From Stappia sp. TSB10P1A (lineage in GTDB: Bacteria > Pseudomonadota > Alphaproteobacteria > Rhizobiales > Stappiaceae): a stretch of DNA of 64,000 nt. Shown here piece after piece: positions 16,589 through 25,546 of the stretch; position 1 is the first letter of the stretch; each line of letters starts with the position of its first letter. The position numbers and the translations under genes were made by a program. The notes beneath the pieces are model-generated. The model was not told the origin of the DNA. It saw only the letters and a program-made list of their open reading frames with translations, and did not search any database. The stretch spans positions 124,001 to 188,000 of the forward strand of contig NZ_FYAU01000013.1 in assembly GCF_900185725.1 (NCBI RefSeq). Direction: 5' to 3'.

Positions 16589-17621
16589 GCAGAGAACTCG
16601 TCAGGACTTCGACCTCGCCATGGGCGGCGGTCTTCACCTCGAACTCGCGCGAGTACAGCTTGTCCTCGTTGCGGGCGATCACCTGATACTCGCCCGAGGC
16701 CAGGACGAAGGCCGGGAAGGCGCCGGTTCCTTCCACCACCGTGTCGCCACCCGGCGTCAGCACAGACCAGTTGGTGTTGGCGATGGCCTCGCCGCCCGGC
16801 TGGTTGACCAGCTTCAGGGTGACACGCGCCGCATTGTGGAAGACGGTCGCCTCGGTCAGCTTGCCGGGCTCGACGCGGATGTCGGCGCGCACGGTGGCGT
16901 TCACCGCGCCGTAGCGGCTGACGATGTGATAGGTGTCGGCATTCAGCCGTACGATGTCTCCAGGCTTGATGTTGCTGGCGACAACCTTGCGCTCGCCGCG
17001 GCTGTTGTATTCCCGCTCATAGATGTCGAACACCAGTCGGCCGGTGCGGATCGGCTGGTTGCCGGAGAACTGGGCGTCGAGCTTGATGCCGCCGGCATTC
17101 AGCACCACCGTCTGGCTGGTGAGGCCGTTGCGCACGGAGATGCGGCTGGTGCGGCCGGCATAGCCATAAGCGGTGTGGACGAAATACTCGCCGGGCGGCA
17201 GGCGGAAATCGGCATCGCCGCCCCTGGCGGTTGCGACGAGTTCCAGCCGGCCGTTCTGGTTCAATGCCGGCCGATAGACTCGCCACGTCACGCCCTGGGT
17301 CAGGGCCGGTCCGTCGTCGGACAGGCGGGCGACCATGTAGACGGGCGATTCGGTGCCCTGGTCGGGCATACCGGTATCGGGAGTGATCGCCGGGGCATAG
17401 GGGACGACGGGGGTGGAGGATCCGGGGACGGCGTTGCCGCCGAGCAGGTCGCCAAGTGCGGGAGGGGCCGCATCTGCCTGAGGGGCATTGAGGTTGTCGG
17501 GTTTGACCGGCGGTGCCAGGACCTCCTCTGCCCGAAGCGGGGAGAGCGTCACTCCGATGAGGCAAAGCGCGATTGCGAAAACCCTGATCACCTGCATCTG
17601 CCGGATGCCTGCCCCTGTCAT
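16578..17621 (-). CDS. Secreted hypothetical protein with beta-rich repeats
   Basis: A 347-residue exported protein with a signal peptide ending near SPLRA-EE. The mature part has an Ala/Pro-rich linker and then several beta-rich segments with the recurring pattern TWRVYRP, GEYFVHTAYGYAG, TYHIVSRYGAVNA and GEYQVIARNEDKLYSREF, each resembling a carboxypeptidase-regulatory or Ig-like strand set. No enzymatic motif or CXXCH seen. Start ATG 17621 is a judgement: ATG 17597 and GTG 17663 are also in frame. Probably a periplasmic or surface protein; function unknown. Confidence 0.7.
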   Translation of the reverse strand: MTGAGIRQMQVIRVFAIALCLIGVTLSPLRAEEVLAPPVKPDNLNAPQADAAPPALGDLLGGNAVPGSSTPVVPYAPAITPDTGMPDQGTESPVYMVARLSDDGPALTQGVTWRVYRPALNQNGRLELVATARGGDADFRLPPGEYFVHTAYGYAGRTSRISVRNGLTSQTVVLNAGGIKLDAQFSGNQPIRTGRLVFDIYEREYNSRGERKVVASNIKPGDIVRLNADTYHIVSRYGAVNATVRADIRVEPGKLTEATVFHNAARVTLKLVNQPGGEAIANTNWSVLTPGGDTVVEGTGAFPAFVLASGEYQVIARNEDKLYSREFEVKTAAHGEVEVLTSSLLKQ

Positions 17622-17820
17622 GAACCCAAACCGATCGGAAAAATTTCCCTCTGCGGGTTCCACTCCAAAACTGGGGCAATTTCAAGTCATCTGTCGCGGG
17701 AGGCTCTGGCCTGATTGACAGGCGCGAAAACCCGACTAGGTCATGGAAGCGAGAGCGCCTTGCGTGCACCTTCCATCCCCCTGCCGTCCTTTGCGGACGG
17801 CGCTGACCCAAAGGCTGACG

Positions 17821-18405
17821 ATGACGACGGAGCAATCCGACACCCTGCGCCTGCTGCTGACACGGCGCTCGCACCCCGCTATGACCCTGGTCGAGCCTGC
17901 GCCGGACGGTGACGTCTTGCGGTCGATCCTGCAGGCGGCCTCTCGCGTGCCCGACCATGGCAAGCTGGTGCCCTGGCGCTTCATCCTGATCCGGGGAGAC
18001 GCGCGTGCCGAACTCGGCCGGCGGCTGCTGCCGCTTGCGGAAGCGCGCGAGGGCGAGCTTTCGGCGGAACGGCGCGACCAGGAGCTGACCCGCTTCACCC
18101 GGGCGCCGCTGGTGGTCGCGGTGATCAGCCGCGCTGCCGTTCATCCCAAGATCCCGGTCTGGGAGCAGCAATTGTGCGTCGGCGCCGTGTGCATGAACCT
18201 GGTGCTGGGGGCGCATGCCAGCGGCTTTGCCGCGCAGTGGCTGACCGAGTGGATGGCTTTCGATGATGAGGTCTCCGCCATGCTCGGCCTTGCCGAGACG
18301 GAACGGGTCGCCGGCTTCATCCACCTTGGCACCCCCTCGCAGCCGCCGAGCGAACGGCCGCGACCGGATCTCGACGACCTGATCAGTGAATGGAGTGCGG
18401 CATGA
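17821..18405 (+). CDS. Nitroreductase family protein (YdjA-like)
   Basis: A 194-residue FMN-dependent oxidoreductase. RRSHP near residue 15 is the FMN phosphate-binding start, followed by AASRVPDHGKLVPWRFI and GFAAQWLTEW for the flavin site, and GFIHLGTPSQPPSERPRPD at the end. It resembles YdjA, a small nitroreductase with unclear physiological substrate. The ATG at 17821 follows AAAGG. Its stop overlaps the start of the flavin reductase gene by four bases (ATGA), suggesting that the pair shares flavin chemistry. Confidence 0.88.
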   Translation: MTTEQSDTLRLLLTRRSHPAMTLVEPAPDGDVLRSILQAASRVPDHGKLVPWRFILIRGDARAELGRRLLPLAEAREGELSAERRDQELTRFTRAPLVVAVISRAAVHPKIPVWEQQLCVGAVCMNLVLGAHASGFAAQWLTEWMAFDDEVSAMLGLAETERVAGFIHLGTPSQPPSERPRPDLDDLISEWSAA

Positions 18406-19010
18406 GCATGTACAGCTATGAGGTGGCCAAGGGGCATGGACTGCCGCACAACCCGTTCAAGGCGCTGGTGGCACCGCGGCCGATCGGCTGGATTTCCAGC
18501 CGGGCGGCGGACGGATCGCTGAACCTTGCGCCCTACAGCTTTTTCAACGCGGTCTGCGATACGCCGCCGATCGTGATGTTCTCGTCCTCCGGCTACAAGG
18601 ATTCGGTGGCCAACATCGACGAGACCGGCGAGTTTGTGTTCAATCTTGCCACCGAAGACCTGAAGGACGCGATGAACACGTCATCGGCACCGTTCGACAG
18701 GGGCGTGTCGGAGTTCGGCAAGGCTGGACTGACGCCGCAGGACTCGCTGCTTGTCGATGCTCCGCGCGTCGCCGAGGCGAAAGTGGCGCTCGAATGCAAG
18801 CACTTGCAGACGATCCGCCTGACCGCTCATGACGGCACGCCGACAAACAACTGGATGGTGCTCGGCGAGGTCGTCGCGGTGCATATCGACGAGGCGATGC
18901 TGGTCGACGGCCTGTTCGACGTGACCAGGGCGCGGCCGCTCTCGCGCCTCGGCTACATGGACTATGCGGTGGTCGACAGCGTGTTCCAGATGCGTCGGCC
19001 CAAGGCCTGA
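18402..19010 (+). CDS. Flavin reductase family protein
   Basis: A 202-residue protein of the DIM6/NTAB flavin reductase family: FKALVAPRPIGWISSRAADG and NLAPYSFFNAVCDTPPIVMF form the FMN-binding split barrel, and SRLGYMDYAVV is near the C-terminus. It normally reduces free flavin with NAD(P)H for a partner monooxygenase; no monooxygenase is adjacent. It starts inside the stop codon of the nitroreductase gene and is therefore translationally coupled to it. A clear terminator follows. Confidence 0.88.
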   Translation: MSMYSYEVAKGHGLPHNPFKALVAPRPIGWISSRAADGSLNLAPYSFFNAVCDTPPIVMFSSSGYKDSVANIDETGEFVFNLATEDLKDAMNTSSAPFDRGVSEFGKAGLTPQDSLLVDAPRVAEAKVALECKHLQTIRLTAHDGTPTNNWMVLGEVVAVHIDEAMLVDGLFDVTRARPLSRLGYMDYAVVDSVFQMRRPKA

Positions 19011-19039
19011 GCCTCCGCCGCCACAGCGATCGGACAGTC

Positions 19040-19070
19040 GGCCGGAGGGGATGCGCCCTCCGGCCTTTTT
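19040..19070 (+). terminator. Rho-independent terminator after the flavin reductase gene
   Basis: Ten-bp perfect stem (19040-19049 with 19056-19065, six-base loop) followed by TTTTT at 19066-19070. It lies just before the convergent end of the CoA-ester lyase gene. Confidence 0.9.
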
Positions 19071-19075
19071 CGTCT

Positions 19076-19957
19076 TCAGTCCCCTGCCGTGCTGCCCGCG
19101 CGGGCCAGGATCTTTTCAGCGCGCCGCAGGTGCGGGCGGTCGAGCATTTCGCCGTCGAGGCCGACGACGCCGGGATTGCCGGCGGCGGCGAAAGCCTCGA
19201 AGATCCGTCTGGCCTTGGCGATCTCGTCGGGCGAGGGGGTGAAGACCTCGTTGATCACCGGCACCTGGGCGGGATGGATCGCCATCTTGCCGGTGAAGCC
19301 GTCGTTCAGGGCTTCCAGGGCCTCGGCGCGCAGGCCGTCCATGTCGCGGAAATTGGTGAAGACGGTATCCACCGGAGCGGCATCCGCCGCCACGGCGCCG
19401 AACAGGCAGAGGTTGCGGGCGAGCCAGAAGGGGCCGGAATAGCGCCCGTCCGCCGTCCTGTTGCCGAGCGAACCGAGATCGGCCGAAAGATCTTCAGCGC
19501 CCCAGGTCAGGCCGGCAAGGCGCGGACTCGCTCCCGCATAGGTGCCGAGATTGAAGACGGAGGCGGCGGTCTCGGTGGCAACCACGATGATGCGGGTGGC
19601 GCCGTCGGCAAGCCCGTGTTCCGCTTCATGGACGGCAAGCTTGGCGCAAAGGTGCTGCACATCCATGCCGGAGATCGATTTGGGCAGCATGATTCCATCG
19701 GGTGCCGCGCGCATCACCGCGTCGAGATCCGCGTCGGTCTCGCCGGTGTCGAGCGCGTTGACGCGGACATAGAGGCGAGGGCGCCCGGCGTGCTGGCCCG
19801 CCGCGCCAAGGAAGGCAGCCGCGGTTTCGCGCGCCCTCGGCTTGGCATCAAGGGCGACGGAATCCTCCAGGTCGACCAGGAGCACGTCGGCGCCGCATGT
19901 CAGCGACTTCTCCAGCTTGCGCTCGCTGTCGCCGGGAACGAAGAGGAGGGACCGCAT
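19076..19957 (-). CDS. CoA-ester lyase (HpcH/HpaI, citrate lyase beta-like)
   Basis: A 293-residue TIM-barrel lyase. RSLLFVPGDSERKLEKSL is the opening typical of the citrate lyase beta / malyl-CoA lyase branch, and DVLLVDLEDSV, GADG-type LPKS, ETAASVFNL and GKMAIHPAQV mark the metal and substrate site. It should cleave a 3-hydroxyacyl-CoA such as malyl-CoA or beta-methylmalyl-CoA; which one is unclear. It follows the MaoC gene with a four-base gap, so hydration and C-C cleavage are probably sequential in one pathway. Confidence 0.88.
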   Translation of the reverse strand: MRSLLFVPGDSERKLEKSLTCGADVLLVDLEDSVALDAKPRARETAAAFLGAAGQHAGRPRLYVRVNALDTGETDADLDAVMRAAPDGIMLPKSISGMDVQHLCAKLAVHEAEHGLADGATRIIVVATETAASVFNLGTYAGASPRLAGLTWGAEDLSADLGSLGNRTADGRYSGPFWLARNLCLFGAVAADAAPVDTVFTNFRDMDGLRAEALEALNDGFTGKMAIHPAQVPVINEVFTPSPDEIAKARRIFEAFAAAGNPGVVGLDGEMLDRPHLRRAEKILARAGSTAGD

Positions 19958-19961
19958 GTCC

Positions 19962-20414
19962 TCACCCTTTCTTCTTCATGAAGGCCTGCCGCCGGCAACT
20001 GGCAACGAGCACGTCGTTCTGGTTGAAGGCCTTATGTTCGAATTCGACGATGCCGGCGTCCGGACGCGACTTCGATTCGCGCTTGGCCACGACTTCCGTG
20101 GTGCAGTGGATGCTGTCGCCCTGGAACAGGGGGTGGGGGAAGCGGACATCGGTCATGCCGAGATTGCCGATGGTCGTGCCGACCGTCGTATCGTTGACGG
20201 AGATGCCGATCATCAATCCAAGCGTAAAGAGGCTGTTCATGAGCGGCTGACCCCACTCTGTCTGCGTCTCGCAGAAATGCCTGTCGATATGCAGCGGCTG
20301 GGGGTTGAGTGTCATGTTGGAGAACAGCATGTTGTCCATCTCGGTCACCGTGCGGGTCAGCGAATGCGTAAAGATGTGACCGACGGTGAAGTCCTCGTAA
20401 TACAGCCCCGGCAT
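19962..20414 (-). CDS. MaoC family acyl-CoA hydratase
   Basis: A 150-residue single hot-dog domain. YYEDFTVGHIFTHSLTRTVTEMDN and NPQPLHIDRHFCE are the MaoC hydratase features, with the acidic/histidine pair expected for the R-specific hydratase site near residues 39-45. It is half the length of mesaconyl-CoA hydratase, so it is more likely a stand-alone short hydratase. It precedes the CoA-ester lyase gene. Catalysis is expected in the cytosol on a branched or unsaturated acyl-CoA. Confidence 0.85.
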   Translation of the reverse strand: MPGLYYEDFTVGHIFTHSLTRTVTEMDNMLFSNMTLNPQPLHIDRHFCETQTEWGQPLMNSLFTLGLMIGISVNDTTVGTTIGNLGMTDVRFPHPLFQGDSIHCTTEVVAKRESKSRPDAGIVEFEHKAFNQNDVLVASCRRQAFMKKKG

Positions 20415-20601
20415 GGTTTCCTCCCTTTAGGCGGGCCGGCGTAACCGCCGGCAGATCCGCTATTCCGACGAATCAAGCTCCCGGATTAAAGACACAAAGT
20501 GCAATTCGCAACGGGCGTTAGCGGATGTTAACCATCCGTTAACCAAATGGTCGCGACTCTTAATCAAATCCTAAGACATGCGTGACGCAGGAGAGCGGAG
20601 C

Positions 20602-21687
20602 ATGAAAGTCGGCGAACCGATCTCGATCGCGTCGAGGATCGAGCAGGCGTTCCAGTCGGCCAGCACGACGACCGGCACCTCCTTCGAGTATCTGGTGAAG
20701 ACGGCGAAGCGGGAATCCAACTTCGTCGAGACGGCGCGGGCGCGCACATCCAGCGCGACCGGCCTCTTCCAGTTCATCGAAAGCACCTGGCTGGAAACGG
20801 TCAAGGAGGCGGGCGGGCGCCATGGGCTTGGCCAATATGCCGACCAGATCGAGCGGACGGCCAACGGCAAGTACCGGGTGGCCGATCCGGCGATGCGCGA
20901 GAAGATTCTCAACCTGCGCAACGACGCGCATATCTCCTCGATGATGGCGGGCGAACTGACCCAGAAGAACGCCGCCTATCTGAGCGAGAAGCTCGGCCGG
21001 GCGCCGAGCGAGGGTGAACTCTACATCGCGCATTTCCTGGGCGCGGGCGGTGCACACAAGCTGATCTCGCTGGCCCAGAGCCAGCCGGATCTCGCCGCCG
21101 ACCGGGTGTTCGCGCGCCAGGCGAAGGCCAACAAGCCGATCTTCTACGACCGCAGCGGCGCGCGCAGCGTGTCCGAGGTCTATGCCAACCTGGTCTCCAA
21201 ACATGGCGGGCCGATGCCGGCGCTGCCGGGCGCGCGCGGCACCATGGTCGCCAGCCTGCCGGAAACCAAGCCGACAGGCGGGGCGGAGCTTGCCTATGCT
21301 ACCACGCAAGGAACGGACAGGACCGGCGCGGACGGCAATCCGACCAGTCGGGTGCTGACGGCGTGGTCGGCGACCGACGACATTTCCTCGCCGTTCCATG
21401 CGCTGTTCCGCAATGGCATGGAGGCTCGCCGAGTGTCGTTCGATTCGCGCTTTACCTCCGCCTTCGCTGCCCAGGAAGCGGGGCAGGCGGAAGCGCTGGA
21501 GCGGGCGGCGGCGCGCCTGGAAGCGACCCCCGCCGGCGACGCTTATGCCGAGCGCCGGTCCCGCATCCTGACCGAGGCAGGCGCACAGAGGACGGCAAGT
21601 CTGGTTCGCAGCCAGCCGATGGACCTGACCGGCTTCCTCAACTACAGGCCAGCCTTCTCGCAGAAGGAGCTTCTGCCACCGGTATGA
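20602..21687 (+). CDS. Lytic transglycosylase domain protein
   Basis: A 361-residue protein with an SLT-like domain in the first ~130 residues: AKRESNF with catalytic Glu38, then SSATGLFQFIESTWLETV and AHFLGAGGAHKLI. No signal peptide is visible, so it may leave the cell by a flagellar or other dedicated route, or act at the cytosolic side of assembly; similar rhizobial proteins lack one too. The C-terminal ~200 residues are low-complexity Ala/Thr/Pro-rich. Start at ATG 20602 is chosen for the GGAG just upstream; ATG 20578 is also in frame. Confidence 0.8.
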   Translation: MKVGEPISIASRIEQAFQSASTTTGTSFEYLVKTAKRESNFVETARARTSSATGLFQFIESTWLETVKEAGGRHGLGQYADQIERTANGKYRVADPAMREKILNLRNDAHISSMMAGELTQKNAAYLSEKLGRAPSEGELYIAHFLGAGGAHKLISLAQSQPDLAADRVFARQAKANKPIFYDRSGARSVSEVYANLVSKHGGPMPALPGARGTMVASLPETKPTGGAELAYATTQGTDRTGADGNPTSRVLTAWSATDDISSPFHALFRNGMEARRVSFDSRFTSAFAAQEAGQAEALERAAARLEATPAGDAYAERRSRILTEAGAQRTASLVRSQPMDLTGFLNYRPAFSQKELLPPV

Positions 21688-21769
21688 ACTGCCGGCAGCG
21701 GTGAAGCCATGGGCGGCGTGCGGTCCTGATCGGTCGCGCGCCTTTATGCGTTTCCGTCTGCTGCCGATC

Positions 21770-21805
21770 ATGGTGAACGAAGGTTTTATGGTGAACGAAG
21801 CTTTA
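21770..21805 (+). repeat. Two-copy 18-bp tandem repeat in a short upstream reading frame
   Basis: Units at 21770-21787 and 21788-21805 both begin ATGGTGAACGAAG and differ at two positions. In frame they encode MVNEGF-MVNEAL, part of a 19-codon frame that stops at 21829, 42 bases before the DUF2336 gene. No good ribosome binding site precedes it. Confidence 0.5.
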
Positions 21806-21871
21806 AGCGTTTTGGCCCCAGACTGGTGACCTGCGCTGCGATACGCGGCGCGACCCAGGGGACTACGCATC

Positions 21872-23026
21872 ATGATCGTGCATCAGTTTCTGCGTTGGAT
21901 GGCAGATGCGCCGGTGGCCCGGCGGGCGGAAGCGACAAGCGCGCTGGCGCGGGCCTATCTTCACTCACAGATGACCTCGGAAGACCGCGACGCGGCCGAG
22001 GCGGCGATGATCATCCTGCTCGACGATCCGGCGGTGCAGGTGCGGCGGGCATTGGCCGAGGCGCTGTCGCGCAGCGAGCAGGCTCCCCGTGAAGTGGTGC
22101 TGGCGCTGGCGAGTGATCTGCCGGAGGTCGCCCTGCCCATTCTGGAGCGGTCGCCGGTGCTGCTCGACGCGGAACTGGTCGACGCCATCGGCGGGTTTTC
22201 CGACCCTCTGCCGGCGGCAGTCGCGCGCCGTTTCCATCTGTCGGCGCAGGTGGCCGCCGCGATTGCCGAGGTCGGCTCGCTGCAGGCGTGTCAGGCGCTG
22301 GCCGAGAACGAAACGGCCGAGATCCCTCGCTTCAGCCTGGTGCGGCTGGCGGAGCGGCACGGCAAGGACGCGGTTCTGCGCGAGGCGCTGATGGCCCGTC
22401 CCGGCATTCCCATCGAGATCCGCCAGATGCTGCTGAAACAGGTGGGCGACCTCTTGAGCGATCACCCTCTGGTTCGCAGGGGGTTGAAGGAGGAGCGTGC
22501 CCGGACCGTGGTCGCGGAGGCGCGGGAACGCGCGACCGTGACGCTGGCGAGCCAGGCCGGTCCGCAGGACACCGAGGCCCTGGTCGGACATTTGCTGGAA
22601 ACGGGACAGTTGACCGCCGGGCTGCTCTTGCGAGCGCTCTGCACGGGCAACGTACGTCTTTTCAATGCGGCGCTGGCGCGCCTGTCCGGCATGGGCGCGG
22701 AACGCGTGCAAACGGTGCTGGAGACCGGCCGCGGGCTGGCGGTCCGGGCTCTGCTTGCGCGGGCGGGCCTGCCTGCACGCACTCATCCGCTGATCCAGGT
22801 TGCTGTCGGCGTGTGGCGGGATCTTGCCCGCGAAATCTCCCCGGATCTCGTCATCCCGTCGAACCCGGCCGTTGCACGGCTGATGATTGCCGAGGTTCTG
22901 GAGCGCTACCAGTCGCAGGATGGGGTGGAGGCCGACGACCTCGTGGTGATGCTGCGCCGCTTTTCCTCGGAGATCGCCCGCGAGGCCGCCCGCGCCTTCG
23001 TCGACCGCACGCTGGCTGCGGCCTGA
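21872..23026 (+). CDS. DUF2336 family protein
   Basis: A 384-residue alpha-helical protein of the alphaproteobacterial DUF2336 family. It begins IVHQFLRWMADAPVARRAEA, the usual family opening, and contains repeated HEAT-like helices (DPAVQVRRALAEALSRS, FSLVRLAERHGKDAVLREAL). The family is often beside two-component genes, and one member has been linked to regulation by phosphorelay, but its biochemical role is unknown. ATG 21872 has GGGGACTACG upstream. It converges with the Hpt gene, which is on the minus strand 38 bases away. Confidence 0.8.
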   Translation: MIVHQFLRWMADAPVARRAEATSALARAYLHSQMTSEDRDAAEAAMIILLDDPAVQVRRALAEALSRSEQAPREVVLALASDLPEVALPILERSPVLLDAELVDAIGGFSDPLPAAVARRFHLSAQVAAAIAEVGSLQACQALAENETAEIPRFSLVRLAERHGKDAVLREALMARPGIPIEIRQMLLKQVGDLLSDHPLVRRGLKEERARTVVAEARERATVTLASQAGPQDTEALVGHLLETGQLTAGLLLRALCTGNVRLFNAALARLSGMGAERVQTVLETGRGLAVRALLARAGLPARTHPLIQVAVGVWRDLAREISPDLVIPSNPAVARLMIAEVLERYQSQDGVEADDLVVMLRRFSSEIAREAARAFVDRTLAAA

Positions 23027-23064
23027 GAGAGCGGCCGCAGGCGGGCCTGCAATCGCGGCAAGCG

Positions 23065-23592
23065 TCAGTCTTCCTCGCCGTCGCCGTGCCGGGCGAGATA
23101 GTCGGAGGTCACGTCGGCGAGCCGCTCGACCAGCGCTCGGGCCGTTGCATTGTCCTCTTGCTGGCCGATCTCGGCGATCATGGCGCGGATCGCGTCCACA
23201 TGCTGCGCGACGAGCGTGAGCGGGATCTTCTCCGCCTCGAGATGTTCCATCAGGTGGCACAGGTTTCCGGCGACCGCTCCGACAAGGGGATAGCCAAAGG
23301 TACTCGCCTGGCCCTTGATGTCGTGGGAGGCGCGAAACAGGGTGTCGCGGCGTTCCGGATCGTTGATCCCGTTCTTCTGGATGTCGGCCCAGGCCTCCGC
23401 CAGCGTCTCCACTTCATCGGCCATCCAGGTGTCGAAATCCTGAGACAGGCGCTCAAGGGCGGCCTCGGCCGACTTGATCGGATCGAAGCGCGCGGCTTCG
23501 CGCTCGCTCAGGACGCGAACCTTGGCGCGCAAGTCGCGCGGCGGCTTGACGAGTTCGTAGCCGTCATTTTGCTTGCTCGGGTCGCTGCTCAT
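23065..23592 (-). CDS. Hpt domain phosphotransfer protein
   Basis: A 175-residue protein carrying a histidine phosphotransfer domain in about residues 55-150. The phosphoacceptor is His90 in RASHDIKGQASTFG, the classic HxxKG motif, followed by the second helix AVAGNLCHLMEHL. No kinase or receiver domain is attached. It lies downstream of the response regulator gene on the same strand (84 bases apart) and probably passes phosphate to or from it. The N-terminal 45 residues are unlike other known Hpt proteins. Confidence 0.9.
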   Translation of the reverse strand: MSSDPSKQNDGYELVKPPRDLRAKVRVLSEREAARFDPIKSAEAALERLSQDFDTWMADEVETLAEAWADIQKNGINDPERRDTLFRASHDIKGQASTFGYPLVGAVAGNLCHLMEHLEAEKIPLTLVAQHVDAIRAMIAEIGQQEDNATARALVERLADVTSDYLARHGDGEED

Positions 23593-23676
23593 ATCTTCTT
23601 TCGCTCCCGCTGCAGGCCCTGGCCCGCGTCCTCGTCGACAGGGTCTTGCCGCACAGGCTGCCGCGGACTTGCGGCT

Positions 23677-24255
23677 TTATCCGGTTTTCGATTCCTTGGT
23701 CGCCCGCGAAGGCTGACTTTGCGGGAGTTCCGCAGGGTCGTCCAGAGTGTATCCGTCTTCCGCCGGACGTCCGCGGCGTTCGCCTCCCTGGAAACTCGGG
23801 TTCTGGAACCGCCGCCGGTCCGGTCCGAAGAAGCCCTTCGTCCGGACGAAGTCCCGCTGATTAAGGATGCAGTTCGCGATCCGCAGATAGAGGCCGCGTG
23901 CCGACACCGGCTTGCACATCACCTCGGTCACGCCGCTGTCGCGGGCCTGGATGACACGACGCTTCTGCGTATGGGCGGTGATCGCGATGATGGGGACGAA
24001 ACAGCCGGGCGCTTGCGAGGCACGGATGCGGCGCGTGAGCTCGTTTCCGTCGACCAGCGGCATGAGCCAGTCGAGAATGACGACGTCGGGGTCGTTGCGG
24101 GAAATCTCCTCCAGCGCGGCCGCACCGTCTTCGGCCTCGTAGATCGCCTTCACGCCGAAGCCAGCCACCATCGCCCGCAGGATCCGGCGCATGTTGGTGT
24201 TGTCGTCGACGATCAGGACCCGGATCCGGCCGAGGTCGAGATGAGGCAGTTGCAT
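23677..24255 (-). CDS. Single-domain response regulator with long C-terminal tail
   Basis: A 192-residue protein. Residues 10-130 are a CheY-like receiver: acidic pocket Asp17-Asp18, phosphoacceptor Asp62 in VVILDWLMP, switch threonine in IIAITAHTQ and lysine in VMCKPVS. The last ~60 residues are Arg/Gly/Pro-rich (GPDRRRF, GERRGRP) with no DNA-binding fold. It precedes the Hpt gene and probably forms a phosphorelay with it. No histidine kinase is in the window. Confidence 0.88.
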   Translation of the reverse strand: MQLPHLDLGRIRVLIVDDNTNMRRILRAMVAGFGVKAIYEAEDGAAALEEISRNDPDVVILDWLMPLVDGNELTRRIRASQAPGCFVPIIAITAHTQKRRVIQARDSGVTEVMCKPVSARGLYLRIANCILNQRDFVRTKGFFGPDRRRFQNPSFQGGERRGRPAEDGYTLDDPAELPQSQPSRATKESKTG

Positions 24256-24351
24256 TGCCGTTTCGGTCCAGCGTGAAGTCCATCTCGGAACGTTCGAAAG
24301 ATTGCACGCAGAACTTAATTATTCGCGAAACAAGGTGTGCTTGCGACCGCG

Positions 24352-25134
24352 TCAGTAGCGGAACATTTCCGACAGGATACGCTCGTCCCAATTATGGTCG
24401 GCATCGAACAGGGCGAGACTGGACGAGGACTTCTCCTCGCGCACGCGGACCTCGATGACGTTGCGGATCTCGGTGTAGTCGGCCGCGGCGCTGACGGGGC
24501 GCTTGGCCGCTTCCAGCACGCTGATCCGGACATTTACATAATTCGGGAGGAGTGCCCCGCGCCAACGCCGGGGGCGGAAAGCGCTGATGGGCGTCAGGGC
24601 CAGCAACTGCGCGTCGATAGGCAGGATCGGGCCATGCGCCGACAGGTTGTAGGCAGTGCTTCCGGCTGGCGTTGCGACCAGAACGCCGTCGCATACGAGC
24701 TCTTCCATGCGCACGCGGTCATCGACCGAAATGCGGAGCTTGGCGGCCTGATGGGTCTGGCGGAGCAGGGAGACCTCGTTGATCGCCAGAGCGGAATGAA
24801 TGTGGCCAAAGGCGTCGGTGGCTTCCATCACCAGCGGATGGATCCGGCTGACCACCGCGCGGGCGATCCGCTCCGGCAGGTCGTCGTCGCCATATTCGTT
24901 CATCAGGAAGCCGACAGAGCCGCGATTGAGTCCGTAGATCGGTTTTCCGGTGTTCATGAAGCGGTGAAGGGTCTGCAACATCAAGCCGTCACCGCCAAGC
25001 GCGACGATGACGTCGGCCTGCTTGGGGTCATGTGCGCCATAGCGACGCTGGAGCTGATCGCGGGCACGCTCCGCCTCATCGGTCTCACTTGAGACGAAGG
25101 CAAGTTTTTCGATAGTCTGCGGCAGGCGATCCAT
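24352..25134 (-). CDS. nadK: NAD kinase
   Basis: A 260-residue kinase that makes NADP from NAD and ATP. GGDG at residues 47-50 is the diagnostic motif, followed by [13 protein letters not shown], the NEV segment [10 protein letters not shown], and [22 protein letters not shown] for the substrate site. The ATG at 25134 has AGGAG just one base upstream, unusually close; GTG 25143 is an alternative. cutA is transcribed in the opposite direction from 59 bases upstream. Only one nadK-like gene is in the window. Confidence 0.95.
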   Translation of the reverse strand: MDRLPQTIEKLAFVSSETDEAERARDQLQRRYGAHDPKQADVIVALGGDGLMLQTLHRFMNTGKPIYGLNRGSVGFLMNEYGDDDLPERIARAVVSRIHPLVMEATDAFGHIHSALAINEVSLLRQTHQAAKLRISVDDRVRMEELVCDGVLVATPAGSTAYNLSAHGPILPIDAQLLALTPISAFRPRRWRGALLPNYVNVRISVLEAAKRPVSAAADYTEIRNVIEVRVREEKSSSSLALFDADHNWDERILSEMFRY

Positions 25135-25192
25135 GCTCCTCACGTAGCACGGGCCGGCGATTTTGGGGACCCGTCTTTTGATGCAGGGCGAA

Positions 25193-25528
25193 ATGGATAT
25201 CCGGTTGATCTACGCGACTTTTCCCGACACCGACACGGCCCGCGCGGCGGCCCGGAAGCTGGTCGGCGAGGGGCTGGCGGCCTGCGTCAACATGTGGCCG
25301 GGCATGACCTCCGTCTATCGCTGGCAGGGGACGCTGGAGGAAGGCCAGGAGGTGGTGTTCCTGGCCAAGACGACACGGTCGCGGGCACGCGAGGCCATCG
25401 AGGCGGTCGTGCAGGCGCATCCCTATGACGAGCCGGCGGTGATGCTGTTGCCCGTGGAAGGAGGTAGCGCGTCTTTCCTGGAATGGATCCGCAGGGAGAC
25501 GGGCAGCGAGGAGTTTGACGGCACCTGA
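25193..25528 (+). CDS. cutA: Divalent cation tolerance protein CutA
   Basis: A 111-residue protein, the normal length for CutA. It begins [23 protein letters not shown] and contains [32 protein letters not shown] and [21 protein letters not shown], all family blocks. CutA forms very stable trimers with a PII-like fold; its role in copper tolerance is debated. ATG 25193 (GGGCGAA ahead) is chosen over ATG 25181 or 25163. Confidence 0.92.
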   Translation: MDIRLIYATFPDTDTARAAARKLVGEGLAACVNMWPGMTSVYRWQGTLEEGQEVVFLAKTTRSRAREAIEAVVQAHPYDEPAVMLLPVEGGSASFLEWIRRETGSEEFDGT

Positions 25529-25546
25529 CCGGGCGACCGCCTTGCG

